NCBI GenBank assembly: GCA_963977845.1
Contig: CAXBPZ010000005.1
Coordinates: forward strand, 1 to 51,838
From: Methylopumilus sp003533095
Lineage (GTDB): Bacteria > Pseudomonadota > Gammaproteobacteria > Burkholderiales > Methylophilaceae
Length of the DNA: 51,838 nt
Direction: 5' to 3'
Positions 40,759-49,440 of the stretch are shown one piece after another. Under the pieces are notes generated by a model. The model had not been told where the DNA came from. It worked only from the letters and a program-made list of their open reading frames with translations, and ran no database searches. Each line of letters opens with the position of its first letter. Position 1 is the first letter of the stretch. The position numbers were made by a program, and so were the translations under genes.

Positions 40759-42960
40759 TTAAAAACTTTTCATTTTCACACGACTAATTCTGGAAATATT
40801 TGTAATCTTTCTTAAGTTTCTCATAAGATCTGCTAAGTGAATGCGATTATGCACTTGCACAATAAAATTCACATTTACAAAATGTCCGCCGTCCGACTCT
40901 TCAACATTCACATTATCAATATTTGAATCTGATTCTGCAATCACAGAAGAAATTTTAGCAAGCATTCCACGCTCATTTAAAACCATGATTTGTAAATTGA
41001 CCTTGAATAATCGATCTGGATTTGGATCCCATTGAACATCAAGCCATTTATCAGGATCAAGTTTAAATTTTCGAATCGCTAAACAGTCATGTGTGTGTAC
41101 GACAAGGCCTTTATCTTTATTAATAAATCCCAAAATAGGATCGCCTGGAATAGGATGACAACAAGTTGCCAATTGAATTGCCATGCTCTCAGACCCTTTA
41201 ATAGTAATCACATCGAGTTGCTTATGTTTACCTTTTACGTGACTTGTCCCTTCCATAAAACTAATAAGCTGGTGTGCCACCATGACGTTCATACGTTTGC
41301 CTAGACCAATTTCAGCCAAGATGTCTTCTTTCGTTTTAACGCCATAATCGCTGATTAATTTTTTCCAATGAGACTCTTTAATGGAAGATGGGCTAATATG
41401 AAGCGCTTTGAGTGCTTGATTTAGCATACCCTCACCAAGTCTCGAGGACTCTTCTGATTCAATCGATTTTAAATATTGTCGTATATGTGATCTTGCTTTT
41501 CCCGTAATCACAAAATTAAGCCATGCAGGATTAGGTTTTGCTAAAGGTGCTGTAATAATTTCAATATGATCCCCATTATTTACTTCGGCACGAAGTGGGA
41601 CAAGTTCTTGATTATATTTTGCGGCGACACAACAATTCCCTACATCACTATGCACTGCATATGCAAAATCGACTGCGGTAGAACCTTTAGGAAGCGCTAA
41701 AATTTTTCCTTTAGGAGTAAATACATAAACTTCGTCAGGGAAAAGATCGACTTTTAAATGTTCTAAAAATTCAAGCGAATCTGAACTGTCTGATTGAATT
41801 TCTAAAAGACGTTTTAACCACTGATGTGTTTGTTGTTGAAGTTCAGTTAAATGCGCATCTTTAGTTTTATAAAGCCAGTGTGCTGCAACACCTGCTTCTG
41901 CAAGTTTATGCATTTTTTCACTACGAATTTGAACTTCAATAGGTGTTCCAAAAGGACCAAATAAACTTGTATGAAGTGATTGATAGCCATTAGCTTTTGG
42001 AATTGCAATGTAATCTTTAAATTTACCTGGGAGAGGTTTATAGAGCCCATGAAGAGCACCGAGTGCTGAATATGCATCGTTGGCTTCTTTTACAATGACT
42101 CTAAATGCATAGATGTCATTAATTTGTGCAAAAGACATACCTTTTTCGCTCATCTTTTTATAAATACTATAAGTATTTTTTTCACGTCCTGTGACTTCGG
42201 CGTTTATTTTCATTTCAGCGAGTTTTTGTTTAATTGATGCCGTAATTTTTTCAACCACTTCGCGACGATTACCTCGGGATGCCTTCATGGCTTTTTGAAT
42301 AGCGCGATAGCGCATCGGGTAAAGATGTTTAAAACTTAAATCTTCAAGCTCCTGATAGATCGTATTTAAGCCTAATCGATTTGCAATAGGCGCATATATA
42401 TCATGGGTTTCTTGTGCAATACGTTTTTGTTTTTCTGGTCTTAAAACATCTAACGTTTGCATATTATGTAAGCGATCTGCGAGCTTCACTAAAATAACGC
42501 GCACATCATTTGACATCGCCAGTAACATTTTTCTAAAGTTTTCGGCTTGTGCTTGAGTAGCATCTTGAAATTCAATTTTATCGAGTTTGGATAAACCATC
42601 GACTAAGACGGATACTTGTTTGCCAAATTTCTTTTCAATTTCTTTGCTTGTAATTGTTGTATCTTCAACAACATCGTGAAGAAGAGCTGCAAGGATCGTG
42701 GGAGCGTCGAGGTGCAACCTAGCTAATGTACAAGCGACAGCCACTGGATGAACAATATAAGGCTCACCACTGCGTCTAGATTGGCCGTGATGTGCTTCTT
42801 CACTAAAACGATAGGCATCCCATATTTTGTGGATATCTTTCGTTTTTAAGTAAGTCTTAAGAAGGATTGTGAGTTCAGACTCTTCGTTATCGACAGGCAG
42901 TAACGGAAGTGGCGGTGTTTTTTGAGCATCCGCTTTATTAAAATGAGCGGTACTAGCCAT
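40759..42960 (-). CDS. spoT: Bifunctional (p)ppGpp synthetase/hydrolase
   Basis: A 733-residue Rel/SpoT enzyme. The N-terminal HD hydrolase keeps its metal motif in LAALLHDVVEDTTIT (about residues 86-100) and DRLHNMQTL (about 162-170), so hydrolysis should be active. The synthetase domain contains RVIVKEANDAYSALGALHGL and ANGYQSLHTSLFGPFGTPIE (about 310-345). TGS (about 410-470), helical and zinc-finger-like, and ACT (about 655-733) domains follow. Whether a separate RelA exists cannot be seen here. rpoZ and gmk are just upstream, the classical gmk-rpoZ-spoT operon. Confidence 0.97.
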   Translation of the reverse strand: MASTAHFNKADAQKTPPLPLLPVDNEESELTILLKTYLKTKDIHKIWDAYRFSEEAHHGQSRRSGEPYIVHPVAVACTLARLHLDAPTILAALLHDVVEDTTITSKEIEKKFGKQVSVLVDGLSKLDKIEFQDATQAQAENFRKMLLAMSNDVRVILVKLADRLHNMQTLDVLRPEKQKRIAQETHDIYAPIANRLGLNTIYQELEDLSFKHLYPMRYRAIQKAMKASRGNRREVVEKITASIKQKLAEMKINAEVTGREKNTYSIYKKMSEKGMSFAQINDIYAFRVIVKEANDAYSALGALHGLYKPLPGKFKDYIAIPKANGYQSLHTSLFGPFGTPIEVQIRSEKMHKLAEAGVAAHWLYKTKDAHLTELQQQTHQWLKRLLEIQSDSSDSLEFLEHLKVDLFPDEVYVFTPKGKILALPKGSTAVDFAYAVHSDVGNCCVAAKYNQELVPLRAEVNNGDHIEIITAPLAKPNPAWLNFVITGKARSHIRQYLKSIESEESSRLGEGMLNQALKALHISPSSIKESHWKKLISDYGVKTKEDILAEIGLGKRMNVMVAHQLISFMEGTSHVKGKHKQLDVITIKGSESMAIQLATCCHPIPGDPILGFINKDKGLVVHTHDCLAIRKFKLDPDKWLDVQWDPNPDRLFKVNLQIMVLNERGMLAKISSVIAESDSNIDNVNVEESDGGHFVNVNFIVQVHNRIHLADLMRNLRKITNISRISRVKMKSF

Positions 42961-43002
42961 AGTCTTTAATCTTGTGTGGGCTTATGCCCTATTTTTATTA
43001 AT

Positions 43003-43218
43003 TTAGTATGTTGTTTTTCTGTTTAAGATATCAAGACCCACTTTACCTGCTGCGATTTCTCTTAATGCTAATACCGTAGGTTTATCTCTTAAACCATGTG
43101 TGCTTACTAGTGCTTCAGCACCGTTCGCTAATTGTCTTGCGCGGTATGCGGCAGCTAAAGTTAGTTTAAAGCGATTAGGAATCATCTCTAAACAATCATC
43201 TACTGTAATTCGTGCCAT
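43003..43218 (-). CDS. rpoZ: RNA polymerase omega subunit
   Basis: A 71-residue omega subunit. The conserved start MARITVDDCLEMIPNRFKL and the helix YRARQLANGAEALVS are visible. Omega stabilises the polymerase and contributes to a ppGpp-binding site. E. coli omega has 91 residues, so the C-terminus is shorter here. It sits between gmk (16 bp) and spoT (42 bp). Confidence 0.96.
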   Translation of the reverse strand: MARITVDDCLEMIPNRFKLTLAAAYRARQLANGAEALVSTHGLRDKPTVLALREIAAGKVGLDILNRKTTY

Positions 43219-43234
43219 GCTATTTCTCCAAATT

Positions 43235-43846
43235 TCAAGTCAAGTTTTTAATTAAGTGGCTATGTCGTGTGAGCTGAATATGACACATTAATCGAGTGGA
43301 TCGAATAATCGCCATAAGATCGTGGAGCGCTACTTCAAAGTCATCGTTGATTGTAACATAATCAAACTCATCTACATGACTCATCTCTTCTCGGGCAACT
43401 GCTAATCTCTTAGCAATCGTCTCATCACTATCATGTCCACGGTTATTTAATCTTTCAGCTAAAGTCTCAACGGAGGGTGGTAATACAAAAATTGAAACAG
43501 CTTCTTTAAATTGAGCTTTAAGCGCTTTAGCACCTTGCCAATCAATTTCTAAAATTACGTCTTTCTTTAGATCAAGAATAGTCTGAACCGATTTTTTACT
43601 TGTGCCATACATAGCGCCATGACATTCAGCAGATTCTAAGAATTCTCCTTTTTTCTTCAAATCTAAAAAGGTACTCTCATCAACAAAATGATAGTCCACA
43701 CCATCTACTTCTCCTGGACGTGGTTTTCGCGTAGTGTGAGATACAGAGGCCTGAAGATCTTTATCTTTATTTAACAAGGCTTTTACGAGCGTCGTCTTAC
43801 CGGCACCGGAAGCTGCTGCAATAATAAATAAATGGGCTTGGCTCAT
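43235..43846 (-). CDS. gmk: Guanylate kinase
   Basis: A 203-residue enzyme phosphorylating GMP to GDP. The P-loop is AAASGAGKTTLVKALL (about 10-25). The GMP-binding region SHTTRKPRPGEVDGVDYHFV is at about 38-57, and EIDWQGAKALK is at about 98-108. The AAASG form of the P-loop is normal for proteobacterial Gmk. It follows yicC by 18 bp and precedes rpoZ. Confidence 0.97.
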   Translation of the reverse strand: MSQAHLFIIAAASGAGKTTLVKALLNKDKDLQASVSHTTRKPRPGEVDGVDYHFVDESTFLDLKKKGEFLESAECHGAMYGTSKKSVQTILDLKKDVILEIDWQGAKALKAQFKEAVSIFVLPPSVETLAERLNNRGHDSDETIAKRLAVAREEMSHVDEFDYVTINDDFEVALHDLMAIIRSTRLMCHIQLTRHSHLIKNLT

Positions 43847-43864
43847 ATAAACTTTTTAATCATT

Positions 43865-44731
43865 TTATTCAATATTTTGAATTTGTTCGCGCATTTGCTC
43901 AATCAAAACTTTTAAATCAACTGATATTTGTGAGGTTTTTGGTGAAATGGATTTTGAACCTAGCGTATTTGCTTCGCGATTCAATTCTTGCATCATAAAG
44001 TCTAATTTTTTACCAATCGCCCCATCCGTTTTGAGTAAACGTCTCACCTCATCAATATGCGATGCAATACGGCTTAACTCCTCGTCGATATCCATCTTTT
44101 GTATAAAAATAAGAAATTCTTGTTTGAGGCGATCATCATCAATTGAAATCAATGCCTCCTTAAATTTATTTTCAATTTTAGCTTGATACTCTTTGATTAA
44201 GACGGGTAAGATTTTTTTTGCATCATCTACAAGCATCTCAATTTCTTTTAATTTTTCCAATAAAATTTTTTGTAATTTTTCACCTTCACGCGCTTTAGAT
44301 GCTTGAATTTCTTTTAACGCTTCTTTGAGATTTTTTTTAAGGTCTTGTTCAAGCAAATTCATATCGACCGATTGATCGCGCATAATCTCGCTTGTTTTTA
44401 AAATATCGAGTGCATTAACTGGTTGCACATGGGGAAAATGTTTTGCAATTTCATCGACTGAAGTCGCGAGCTGTTTTAACTTTAGTGGATCTACATTTTT
44501 AACATCAAGTATATGGTTTTTGGGTTTGAAATAAATTCTACAATCCACTTTGCCTCTTTTAATTTCCGCAGATATCAAATCGCGAATCATAGGCTCAAAA
44601 GATCTTAAGGATTCATCTAATTTAACTTGGAGCTCTAAATATCGATTATTTAAAGACCGAAATTCAAGTAGCAAAATACCCTGTTCTGTATCTGCTTCTT
44701 TAAAAGAGAAACCGGTCATACTTAAAACCAT
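43865..44731 (-). CDS. yicC: YicC/YloC family endoribonuclease-related protein
   Basis: A 288-residue YicC-like protein. Diagnostic parts are SMTGFSFKEADTEQGILLLE (about 4-23), EFRSLNNRYLELQVKLDESL (about 23-42) and the C-terminal GKKLDFMMQELNREANTLGS (about 240-259). YicC promotes RNA cleavage, including of the small RNA RyhB in E. coli, and is classed as an endoribonuclease. It is the first gene of yicC-gmk-rpoZ-spoT, divergent from rph, a common pairing of RNA enzymes. Confidence 0.95.
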   Translation of the reverse strand: MVLSMTGFSFKEADTEQGILLLEFRSLNNRYLELQVKLDESLRSFEPMIRDLISAEIKRGKVDCRIYFKPKNHILDVKNVDPLKLKQLATSVDEIAKHFPHVQPVNALDILKTSEIMRDQSVDMNLLEQDLKKNLKEALKEIQASKAREGEKLQKILLEKLKEIEMLVDDAKKILPVLIKEYQAKIENKFKEALISIDDDRLKQEFLIFIQKMDIDEELSRIASHIDEVRRLLKTDGAIGKKLDFMMQELNREANTLGSKSISPKTSQISVDLKVLIEQMREQIQNIE

Positions 44732-44832
44732 AGAGTATCCAATTCAATATTTAAGCGTCATTTTATCAATCTATAGTTGCATTTGCGACTAAAACCTTTA
44801 AATGACAAGATATCAATCAATTAAAGCTAGCT

Positions 44833-44838
44833 TATAAT
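44833..44838 (+). promoter_or_regulatory. Candidate -10 element (TATAAT) of rph
   Basis: A perfect TATAAT occurs at 44833-44838. The expected start site (about 44845) is downstream of the first in-frame ATG (44837), which therefore cannot be used from this promoter. No clear -35 is visible. Confidence 0.55.
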
Positions 44839-44863
44839 GACGTCTTCTATTGAGGATAAGATC

Positions 44864-45577
44864 ATGAGATTAAATCAACGTGCTCACAACCAATTAAGAC
44901 CGGTTGAAATTATTAGACATTACACAAAACATGCAGAAGGTTCTGTCTTAATTAAGTTTGGTGATACCCATGTGTTATGCACAGCAAGTATTGATGAAAA
45001 AGTACCTTCTTTTTTAAAAGGCCAAAACCAAGGTTGGATTACAGCTGAATACGGTATGCTTCCAAGATCGACTGGATCCAGAATGGATCGCGAAGCGGCT
45101 CGCGGAAAACAATCAGGCCGCACACAAGAAATTCAACGTCTTATTGGAAGAAGTTTACGTGCGATTATTGATTTGAAAAAACTAGGTGAACGCACTATTC
45201 AAGTTGATTGTGATGTGATTCAAGCTGATGGTGGAACACGCACGGCAAGTATCACAGGAGCTTATGTCGCTGTTCATGATGCCATTACGCACCTTATCAA
45301 TCAAAAACTGATAACTGAATCCCCCCTAATTGATTCAGTAGCTGCTATTTCCGTTGGTCTTCATGAGGGCAAACCTTTATTAGATTTAGATTATTCTGAA
45401 GATTCAAGTTGTGACACCGATATGAATATTGTCATGACAGGCTCAGGTGGTTTTGTAGAAATTCAAGGCACTGCCGAAGGCACTCCTTTTTCTCGTGCGA
45501 TGATGGACGAGATGTCCGATCTTGCAGCCAATGGCATTAAACAACTTATTCAATTACAAAAAAACGTTTTAAAGTAA
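44864..45577 (+). CDS. rph: Ribonuclease PH
   Basis: A 3'-phosphorolytic tRNA-trimming exoribonuclease. Signatures are RHYTKHAEGSVLIKFGDTHV (residues about 18-37 of this product), GWITAEYGMLPRSTGSRMDR, GKQSGRTQEIQRLIGRSLRA and QADGGTRTASITGA. The frame opens at 44837, but the ATG at 44864 is chosen: it has GAGG 8 nt upstream, gives 237 residues matching the family (E. coli 238), and the earlier ATG overlaps a TATAAT box. rdgB follows after 4 bp. Confidence 0.96.
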   Translation: MRLNQRAHNQLRPVEIIRHYTKHAEGSVLIKFGDTHVLCTASIDEKVPSFLKGQNQGWITAEYGMLPRSTGSRMDREAARGKQSGRTQEIQRLIGRSLRAIIDLKKLGERTIQVDCDVIQADGGTRTASITGAYVAVHDAITHLINQKLITESPLIDSVAAISVGLHEGKPLLDLDYSEDSSCDTDMNIVMTGSGGFVEIQGTAEGTPFSRAMMDEMSDLAANGIKQLIQLQKNVLK

Positions 45578-45581
45578 TTTC

Positions 45582-46178
45582 ATGAAGAACCAAATCGTCA
45601 TTGCAACAAGCAATGCCAAAAAACTCATCGAAATTCAATCGATCTTAGATGATATGAATATTGAGATTTTACCTCAGTCACATTTTAAAATTGAAGCGAC
45701 TGAAGAGCCTTTTCATACTTTCGTTGAGAATGCGCTTATCAAGGCAAGGCACGCAAGCCGCTTATCAAAACTACCTGCAATAGCAGATGATTCAGGTATT
45801 TGTGTGGACGCGCTTGATGGAAAACCAGGAGTATTATCAGCCCGATTTGCAGGAGAGCCATCCTCAGATCAAAAAAATAATGAAAAACTTTTAAAAAGCT
45901 TAGAAAATGAATCAAACCGCAAAGCACATTACACATGTGTCATTGTATTTGTAAAACATGAATTCGATCCAGAGCCGATTGTTGTCGAAGGTATTTGGCA
46001 TGGAGAAATTTTAAAAGCTCCGAGGGGTTCCGGTGGTTTTGGTTACGATCCTTTATTTTTAGATCATATGACTGAAAAAGCTGTGGCAGAATTACCTCCG
46101 GATATTAAAAACCGTATTAGTCATCGAGGACAGGCGTTACATAAACTTAAATTAAGATTAAATCAGATTTATGGATAA
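45582..46178 (+). CDS. rdgB: XTP/dITP diphosphatase
   Basis: A 198-residue house-cleaning pyrophosphatase that removes dITP, XTP and ITP from nucleotide pools. Conserved elements are VIATSNAKKLIEIQSIL (about 4-20), AIADDSGICVDALDGKPG (about 65-82), SARFAGE and the substrate-binding GGFGYDPLFL (about 150-159), with SHRGQALHKL at the end. It lies between rph and a small gene it overlaps by 8 bp; rph-rdgB-hemW is a widespread order. Confidence 0.97.
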   Translation: MKNQIVIATSNAKKLIEIQSILDDMNIEILPQSHFKIEATEEPFHTFVENALIKARHASRLSKLPAIADDSGICVDALDGKPGVLSARFAGEPSSDQKNNEKLLKSLENESNRKAHYTCVIVFVKHEFDPEPIVVEGIWHGEILKAPRGSGGFGYDPLFLDHMTEKAVAELPPDIKNRISHRGQALHKLKLRLNQIYG

Positions 46179-46398
46179 ATTAAAAAATAAATGGCCTACT
46201 TGGATACGTGACGATCAATCAGTTGTCTCATGTACAGAAAAAATAAAAGTTATGAAAGAAAACTTTGATGAAATAAGACAACTTTCTCAAGATGCTATTG
46301 AAGATGGTCTTTTAATGGAAGTCTCGGAAAAGCAAATGAAGGAAGCACTTCATCAAATGATTGATGATCTTATTAATCCTTATTTAAAAAATAAATAA
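46171..46398 (+). CDS. Small conserved-looking protein between rdgB and hemW, function unknown
   Basis: A 75-residue soluble, helical, charged protein (MDKLKNKWPTWIRDDQSVVS at the start). It has no membrane segment, no cysteine motif beyond one Cys near residue 21, and no family I recognise. Its start overlaps rdgB by 8 bp and it ends 7 bp before hemW, so it is inside a tight operon, which is the main evidence that it is real. A helical acidic-basic pattern (about 25-70) might form a dimer. Confidence 0.65.
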   Translation: MDKLKNKWPTWIRDDQSVVSCTEKIKVMKENFDEIRQLSQDAIEDGLLMEVSEKQMKEALHQMIDDLINPYLKNK

Positions 46399-46405
46399 AT
46401 AGTTT

Positions 46406-47575
46406 ATGAGTCAGATTCCAAGACTCGCTATGCCTCCACCACTCGCACTCTACATTCACATTCCTTGGTGTGTAAAAAAATGTCCTTATTGTGATTTCAA
46501 TTCACACGAATATAAAGACACTCAAAACTTTAGTGATTTAGAATCGATGTATGTAAATGCACTGATTAAAGATCTCGAATTCTCATTACCTAAAATTTGG
46601 GGCAGAAAAATTCATTCCATTTTTTTTGGTGGTGGCACGCCAAGTCTTTTTAGTGGGAAAGCTATTCAGAAAATTTTAGGTAACGTTCGTGCTCTCACGC
46701 CTATTTTATATGACGCTGAAATTACACTTGAGGCTAACCCAGGGACGATTGATACAAATCACTTTGAGAGCTATAAAGAAGCAGGTGTGACAAGAGTATC
46801 TCTAGGTATTCAATCATTTAACGATGAACATCTAAAATCATTAGGTCGTATTCATAATAGTCTAGACGCTAAAAAAGGAATTGAAATTGCAATGCAGCAT
46901 TTCAATGAAGTGAATTTAGATTTAATGTACGCATTACCGCATCAAACATTAGATGAAGCAATCAGTGATGCTAAGACTGCAGTTTCTTTTAATACAAAAC
47001 ATTTATCCTTTTATCACCTCACAATTGAACCGAATACTTTCTTTTTTAAGCATCCTCCTAAATTACCTCTGGATGATGAGAGTGCAGTCATGCAAGAAAC
47101 TATTGAAGCTATTTTAAGTGAGCATGGTTATAAACATTATGAAACCTCTGCTTTTGCAAAACCTAAATCAGAATGCCAACATAATTTAAATTATTGGCAA
47201 TTTGGAGATTACTTGGGGATAGGTGCTGGTGCTCATAGCAAACTCACCTTTCACGACAAAATATCGCGCGAAAGTCGTTATAAAAATCCTAAGCAATATA
47301 TAGAAAAAGTAAATACACAAAATATGATTGAATCAGAAACAAATGTTCAGGAGAAAGATTTAGCTTTTGAATTTATGATGAATCAATTACGTTTGATTGA
47401 TGGATTTACTATTCAAAGTTTCGAAGAAAAAACAGGACTCAATATTTCCGCTATTAATAACGAACTAAAAATTGCGACTAATAAGAAACTCATTAGCATA
47501 GATGATGAAATAATTAAGCCAACACTTTTAGGGCAGAGATTTTTAAATGACCTCCTTAGTATTTTTTTAAAGTAG
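46406..47575 (+). CDS. hemW: Radical SAM heme chaperone HemW
   Basis: A 389-residue radical-SAM protein. The cluster motif CVKKCPYC (C-x3-C-x2-C) is in HIPWCVKKCPYCDFNSHEYK (about residues 18-37). FFGGGTPSLFSG is at about 73-84, and EANPGTID plus GVTRVSLGIQSFND follow. It lacks the fourth cysteine of HemN (C-x3-C-x2-C-x-C), which marks it as HemW, a heme-binding chaperone, and not a coproporphyrinogen dehydrogenase. The true HemN is at 49440. Confidence 0.95.
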   Translation: MSQIPRLAMPPPLALYIHIPWCVKKCPYCDFNSHEYKDTQNFSDLESMYVNALIKDLEFSLPKIWGRKIHSIFFGGGTPSLFSGKAIQKILGNVRALTPILYDAEITLEANPGTIDTNHFESYKEAGVTRVSLGIQSFNDEHLKSLGRIHNSLDAKKGIEIAMQHFNEVNLDLMYALPHQTLDEAISDAKTAVSFNTKHLSFYHLTIEPNTFFFKHPPKLPLDDESAVMQETIEAILSEHGYKHYETSAFAKPKSECQHNLNYWQFGDYLGIGAGAHSKLTFHDKISRESRYKNPKQYIEKVNTQNMIESETNVQEKDLAFEFMMNQLRLIDGFTIQSFEEKTGLNISAINNELKIATNKKLISIDDEIIKPTLLGQRFLNDLLSIFLK

Positions 47576-47584
47576 AATGAAGTT

Positions 47585-48004
47585 ATGAAATTTGCAAAAA
47601 TAAATAACGAACTCACTGTCTCTGATCAAATCACAATTGAAGACTTAAAAGAAATTCATGCTCAAGGCTACAAAACTATTTTTTGTAACCGTCCTGATCA
47701 TGAGTCTGATGGTCAATTAGATTTTTCAGCAATTGAGAAAGAAGCTCAAAATCTGGGTATCAAAGCCATCCATCAGCCCGTAATCGGCGGTCAAATTTCA
47801 GATGATGACATTACTCAATTTGGCTCTTACTTTGAAGAAGCGCAAAAACCTATTTTTGCTTATTGTCGAACAGGTACCCGATGCTCAACACTTTGGGCTT
47901 TGTCACATGCAAAAAAATTATCTATTGATGAAATTTTAGCCAAAACTCAAAACGCTGGTTACGACTTATCGCCCTTACGAGATCGTCTTAATTCACTTAA
48001 ATAA
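47585..48004 (+). CDS. TIGR01244 family phosphatase/sulfurtransferase-like protein (DUF442)
   Basis: A 139-residue protein of the beta-lactamase-hydrolase-like (BLH)/DUF442 family, with a tyrosine-phosphatase fold. The active loop is AYCRTGTRCSTLWA (about 96-109), a C-x5-R P-loop with the nucleophile near residue 98. TIFCNRPDHESDGQLDF is at about 35-51. Members occur near sulfide oxidation or biofilm genes, but the substrate is unknown. It starts 9 bp after hemW and is followed by the FNR box of ompW. Confidence 0.9.
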   Translation: MKFAKINNELTVSDQITIEDLKEIHAQGYKTIFCNRPDHESDGQLDFSAIEKEAQNLGIKAIHQPVIGGQISDDDITQFGSYFEEAQKPIFAYCRTGTRCSTLWALSHAKKLSIDEILAKTQNAGYDLSPLRDRLNSLK

Positions 48005-48011
48005 CTCTGGC

Positions 48012-48025
48012 TTGATCTATATCAA
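48012..48025 (+). promoter_or_regulatory. Perfect FNR box upstream of ompW
   Basis: TTGATCTATATCAA matches the FNR consensus TTGAT-N4-ATCAA exactly. Its centre (48018.5) is 41.5 bp before the start site predicted from the -10 (48048-48053), the class II activator position. An Fnr with all four cluster cysteines is encoded 3 kb away. Confidence 0.88.
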
Positions 48026-48047
48026 GTCGGTTTCTCTTTAAAAATCC

Positions 48048-48053
48048 TAGAAT
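48048..48053 (+). promoter_or_regulatory. -10 element of ompW
   Basis: TAGAAT, with a predicted start near 48060 and the ompW ATG at 48080. There is no good -35, as expected where an activator such as FNR replaces it. Confidence 0.65.
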
Positions 48054-48079
48054 TACCCTGTTACTAATAGGGAATATTT

Positions 48080-48706
48080 ATGAAAAAATCACTCATTGCC
48101 ATTTTAATTGCTGGTCTTATGGCTCCAGCTTTATCTTTTGCTGAAAAAGGTGACTTTGTGGTTCGCGCAAGAGCAACTTACATTGCACCTGATGAATCAA
48201 GTAAATTATTAGAAATTGGTGGGCTAAATCATGACCTTGAAGTTAAAAGCAATACTATTCCAGAAATTGATTTTTCCTATTACATTACAAAAAATATTGC
48301 TGCAGAATTAATTTTAGCTGTTGGTTCAAGACATGATGTAAATATTGTTGGTAATACTAATGCTAAGTTAGGAAGTGTTAATTTACTACCTCCCACTTTA
48401 ACTGCCCAATGGCACTTTAATCCAGATCAAACATTTGATCCTTATGCAGGTGCTGGCTTGTCTTATGTTCGAGCAATGGATAATGGCTTAAATAGCACTT
48501 TGGGTGCAATTCATATTGATCGAAATATGTGGGGTCCAGCGCTGCAAGCCGGTATTGATGTTAATTTACAAGATAAATGGCTTGTTAACTTCGATGTCAA
48601 AAAAATCTGGTTTAATACAGATGTATTTTTGAATCCATCAACAAAGATCGATTCTCTAGATATCGACCCATGGGTAGTAAGCTTTGGTATTGGTAAGAAA
48701 TTCTAG
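48080..48706 (+). CDS. ompW: OmpW family outer membrane protein
   Basis: An eight-stranded beta-barrel porin-like protein of 208 residues. A signal peptide (MKKSLIAILIAGLMAPALSF, cut near residue 21) leads into the barrel. The OmpW hallmarks are VVRARATYIAPDESS (about 27-41), PEIDFSYYITKNIAAELILA (about 61-80), LPPTLTAQWHF and PYAGAGLSYV (about 105-130), and a C-terminal aromatic (KKF). OmpW forms a narrow hydrophobic channel. A perfect FNR box upstream predicts activation at low oxygen. Two hairpins end the transcript. Confidence 0.94.
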   Translation: MKKSLIAILIAGLMAPALSFAEKGDFVVRARATYIAPDESSKLLEIGGLNHDLEVKSNTIPEIDFSYYITKNIAAELILAVGSRHDVNIVGNTNAKLGSVNLLPPTLTAQWHFNPDQTFDPYAGAGLSYVRAMDNGLNSTLGAIHIDRNMWGPALQAGIDVNLQDKWLVNFDVKKIWFNTDVFLNPSTKIDSLDIDPWVVSFGIGKKF

Positions 48707-48714
48707 TAGTAAAT

Positions 48715-48735
48715 AATGCTAGGTCCACTAGCATT
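48715..48735 (+). terminator. First hairpin after ompW
   Basis: AATGCTAG (48715-48722), loop GTCCA, CTAGCATT (48728-48735), a perfect 8-bp stem 9 bp after the stop codon. It lacks a T-run of its own; it may protect the mRNA 3' end or assist the terminator that follows. Confidence 0.55.
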
Positions 48736-48742
48736 TCCCTTG

Positions 48743-48773
48743 AAACCCCTGCCTTCAAAAGTAGGGGTTTTTT
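48743..48773 (+). terminator. Rho-independent terminator of ompW
   Basis: AAACCCCT (48743-48750) pairs with AGGGGTTT (48763-48770), followed by T up to 48773. The T-run overlaps the stop codon region of the converging safE gene. Confidence 0.92.
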
Positions 48774-49440
48774 ATTGGCACCATAATTTCATAGGATGAA
48801 TCAAATCCATCCAGATTGCCCAAGATGCAGCAATCATAAGAAGTAGCCCTGCGAGTCGCATTCCTTGTGTTTCATTGAGCCATAACTTTCCATTTTTTAT
48901 CTTTAACCAAATGATTGGGCTCGCTATTAGAGAGATACTTGTGCCTAATGCAAAAAAGATCATCGAAAGAGTGCCATTTAAAATATTTAAAGTAAGAGCT
49001 GCAACAAGCAATGCAGAGTATAGAAGTCCGCAAGGCATGAAAGACCAAAGTAATCCCAATAAAAAATTACTTTTTAATGTTTTAGAAATTTTTTGTATTT
49101 TATTCCAAATAGATTCACCCAAATGATCAATCCATTGAGGCTGCTTTGCATAAAGCAACATCATAAATCCCCATACAAAAATAATACCGTGAAAAAATGT
49201 CCAGATAGGATGAAGTGACATCGTCTGATTTGAAAACCAAGCTAGATTATTCACAGAATAAGCTGCAACGCCACCCAAAATCCCGTAACCTAAAATACGG
49301 CCTAAATGAAATTGCCAAATCTGGCGTGATCCCTGCGCGCTAATTGCAGCACATGGTGCACCACACATTGCGATACAGTGCGGACCGCCCATCAACCCCA
49401 TAAAAAAAGTTGATAAAAAAACAGAAAATTGAAAAAGCAT
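48772..49440 (-). CDS. Sulfite exporter TauE/SafE-like membrane protein (COG2836)
   Basis: A 222-residue membrane protein of the UreH-like/COG2836 family. The conserved opening GLMGGPHCIAMCGAPCAA (about residues 15-32) has a C-x3-C pair, and LLWSFMPCGLLYSALLVAAL is at about 130-149. Six membrane segments are visible. In many betaproteobacteria it sits with cbb3 oxidase assembly genes, hemN and fnr, and a role in copper or oxidase maturation is suspected. Its start shares one base with the hemN stop (TAATG on the minus strand), so the two are translationally coupled. Confidence 0.92.
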   Translation of the reverse strand: MLFQFSVFLSTFFMGLMGGPHCIAMCGAPCAAISAQGSRQIWQFHLGRILGYGILGGVAAYSVNNLAWFSNQTMSLHPIWTFFHGIIFVWGFMMLLYAKQPQWIDHLGESIWNKIQKISKTLKSNFLLGLLWSFMPCGLLYSALLVAALTLNILNGTLSMIFFALGTSISLIASPIIWLKIKNGKLWLNETQGMRLAGLLLMIAASWAIWMDLIHPMKLWCQ

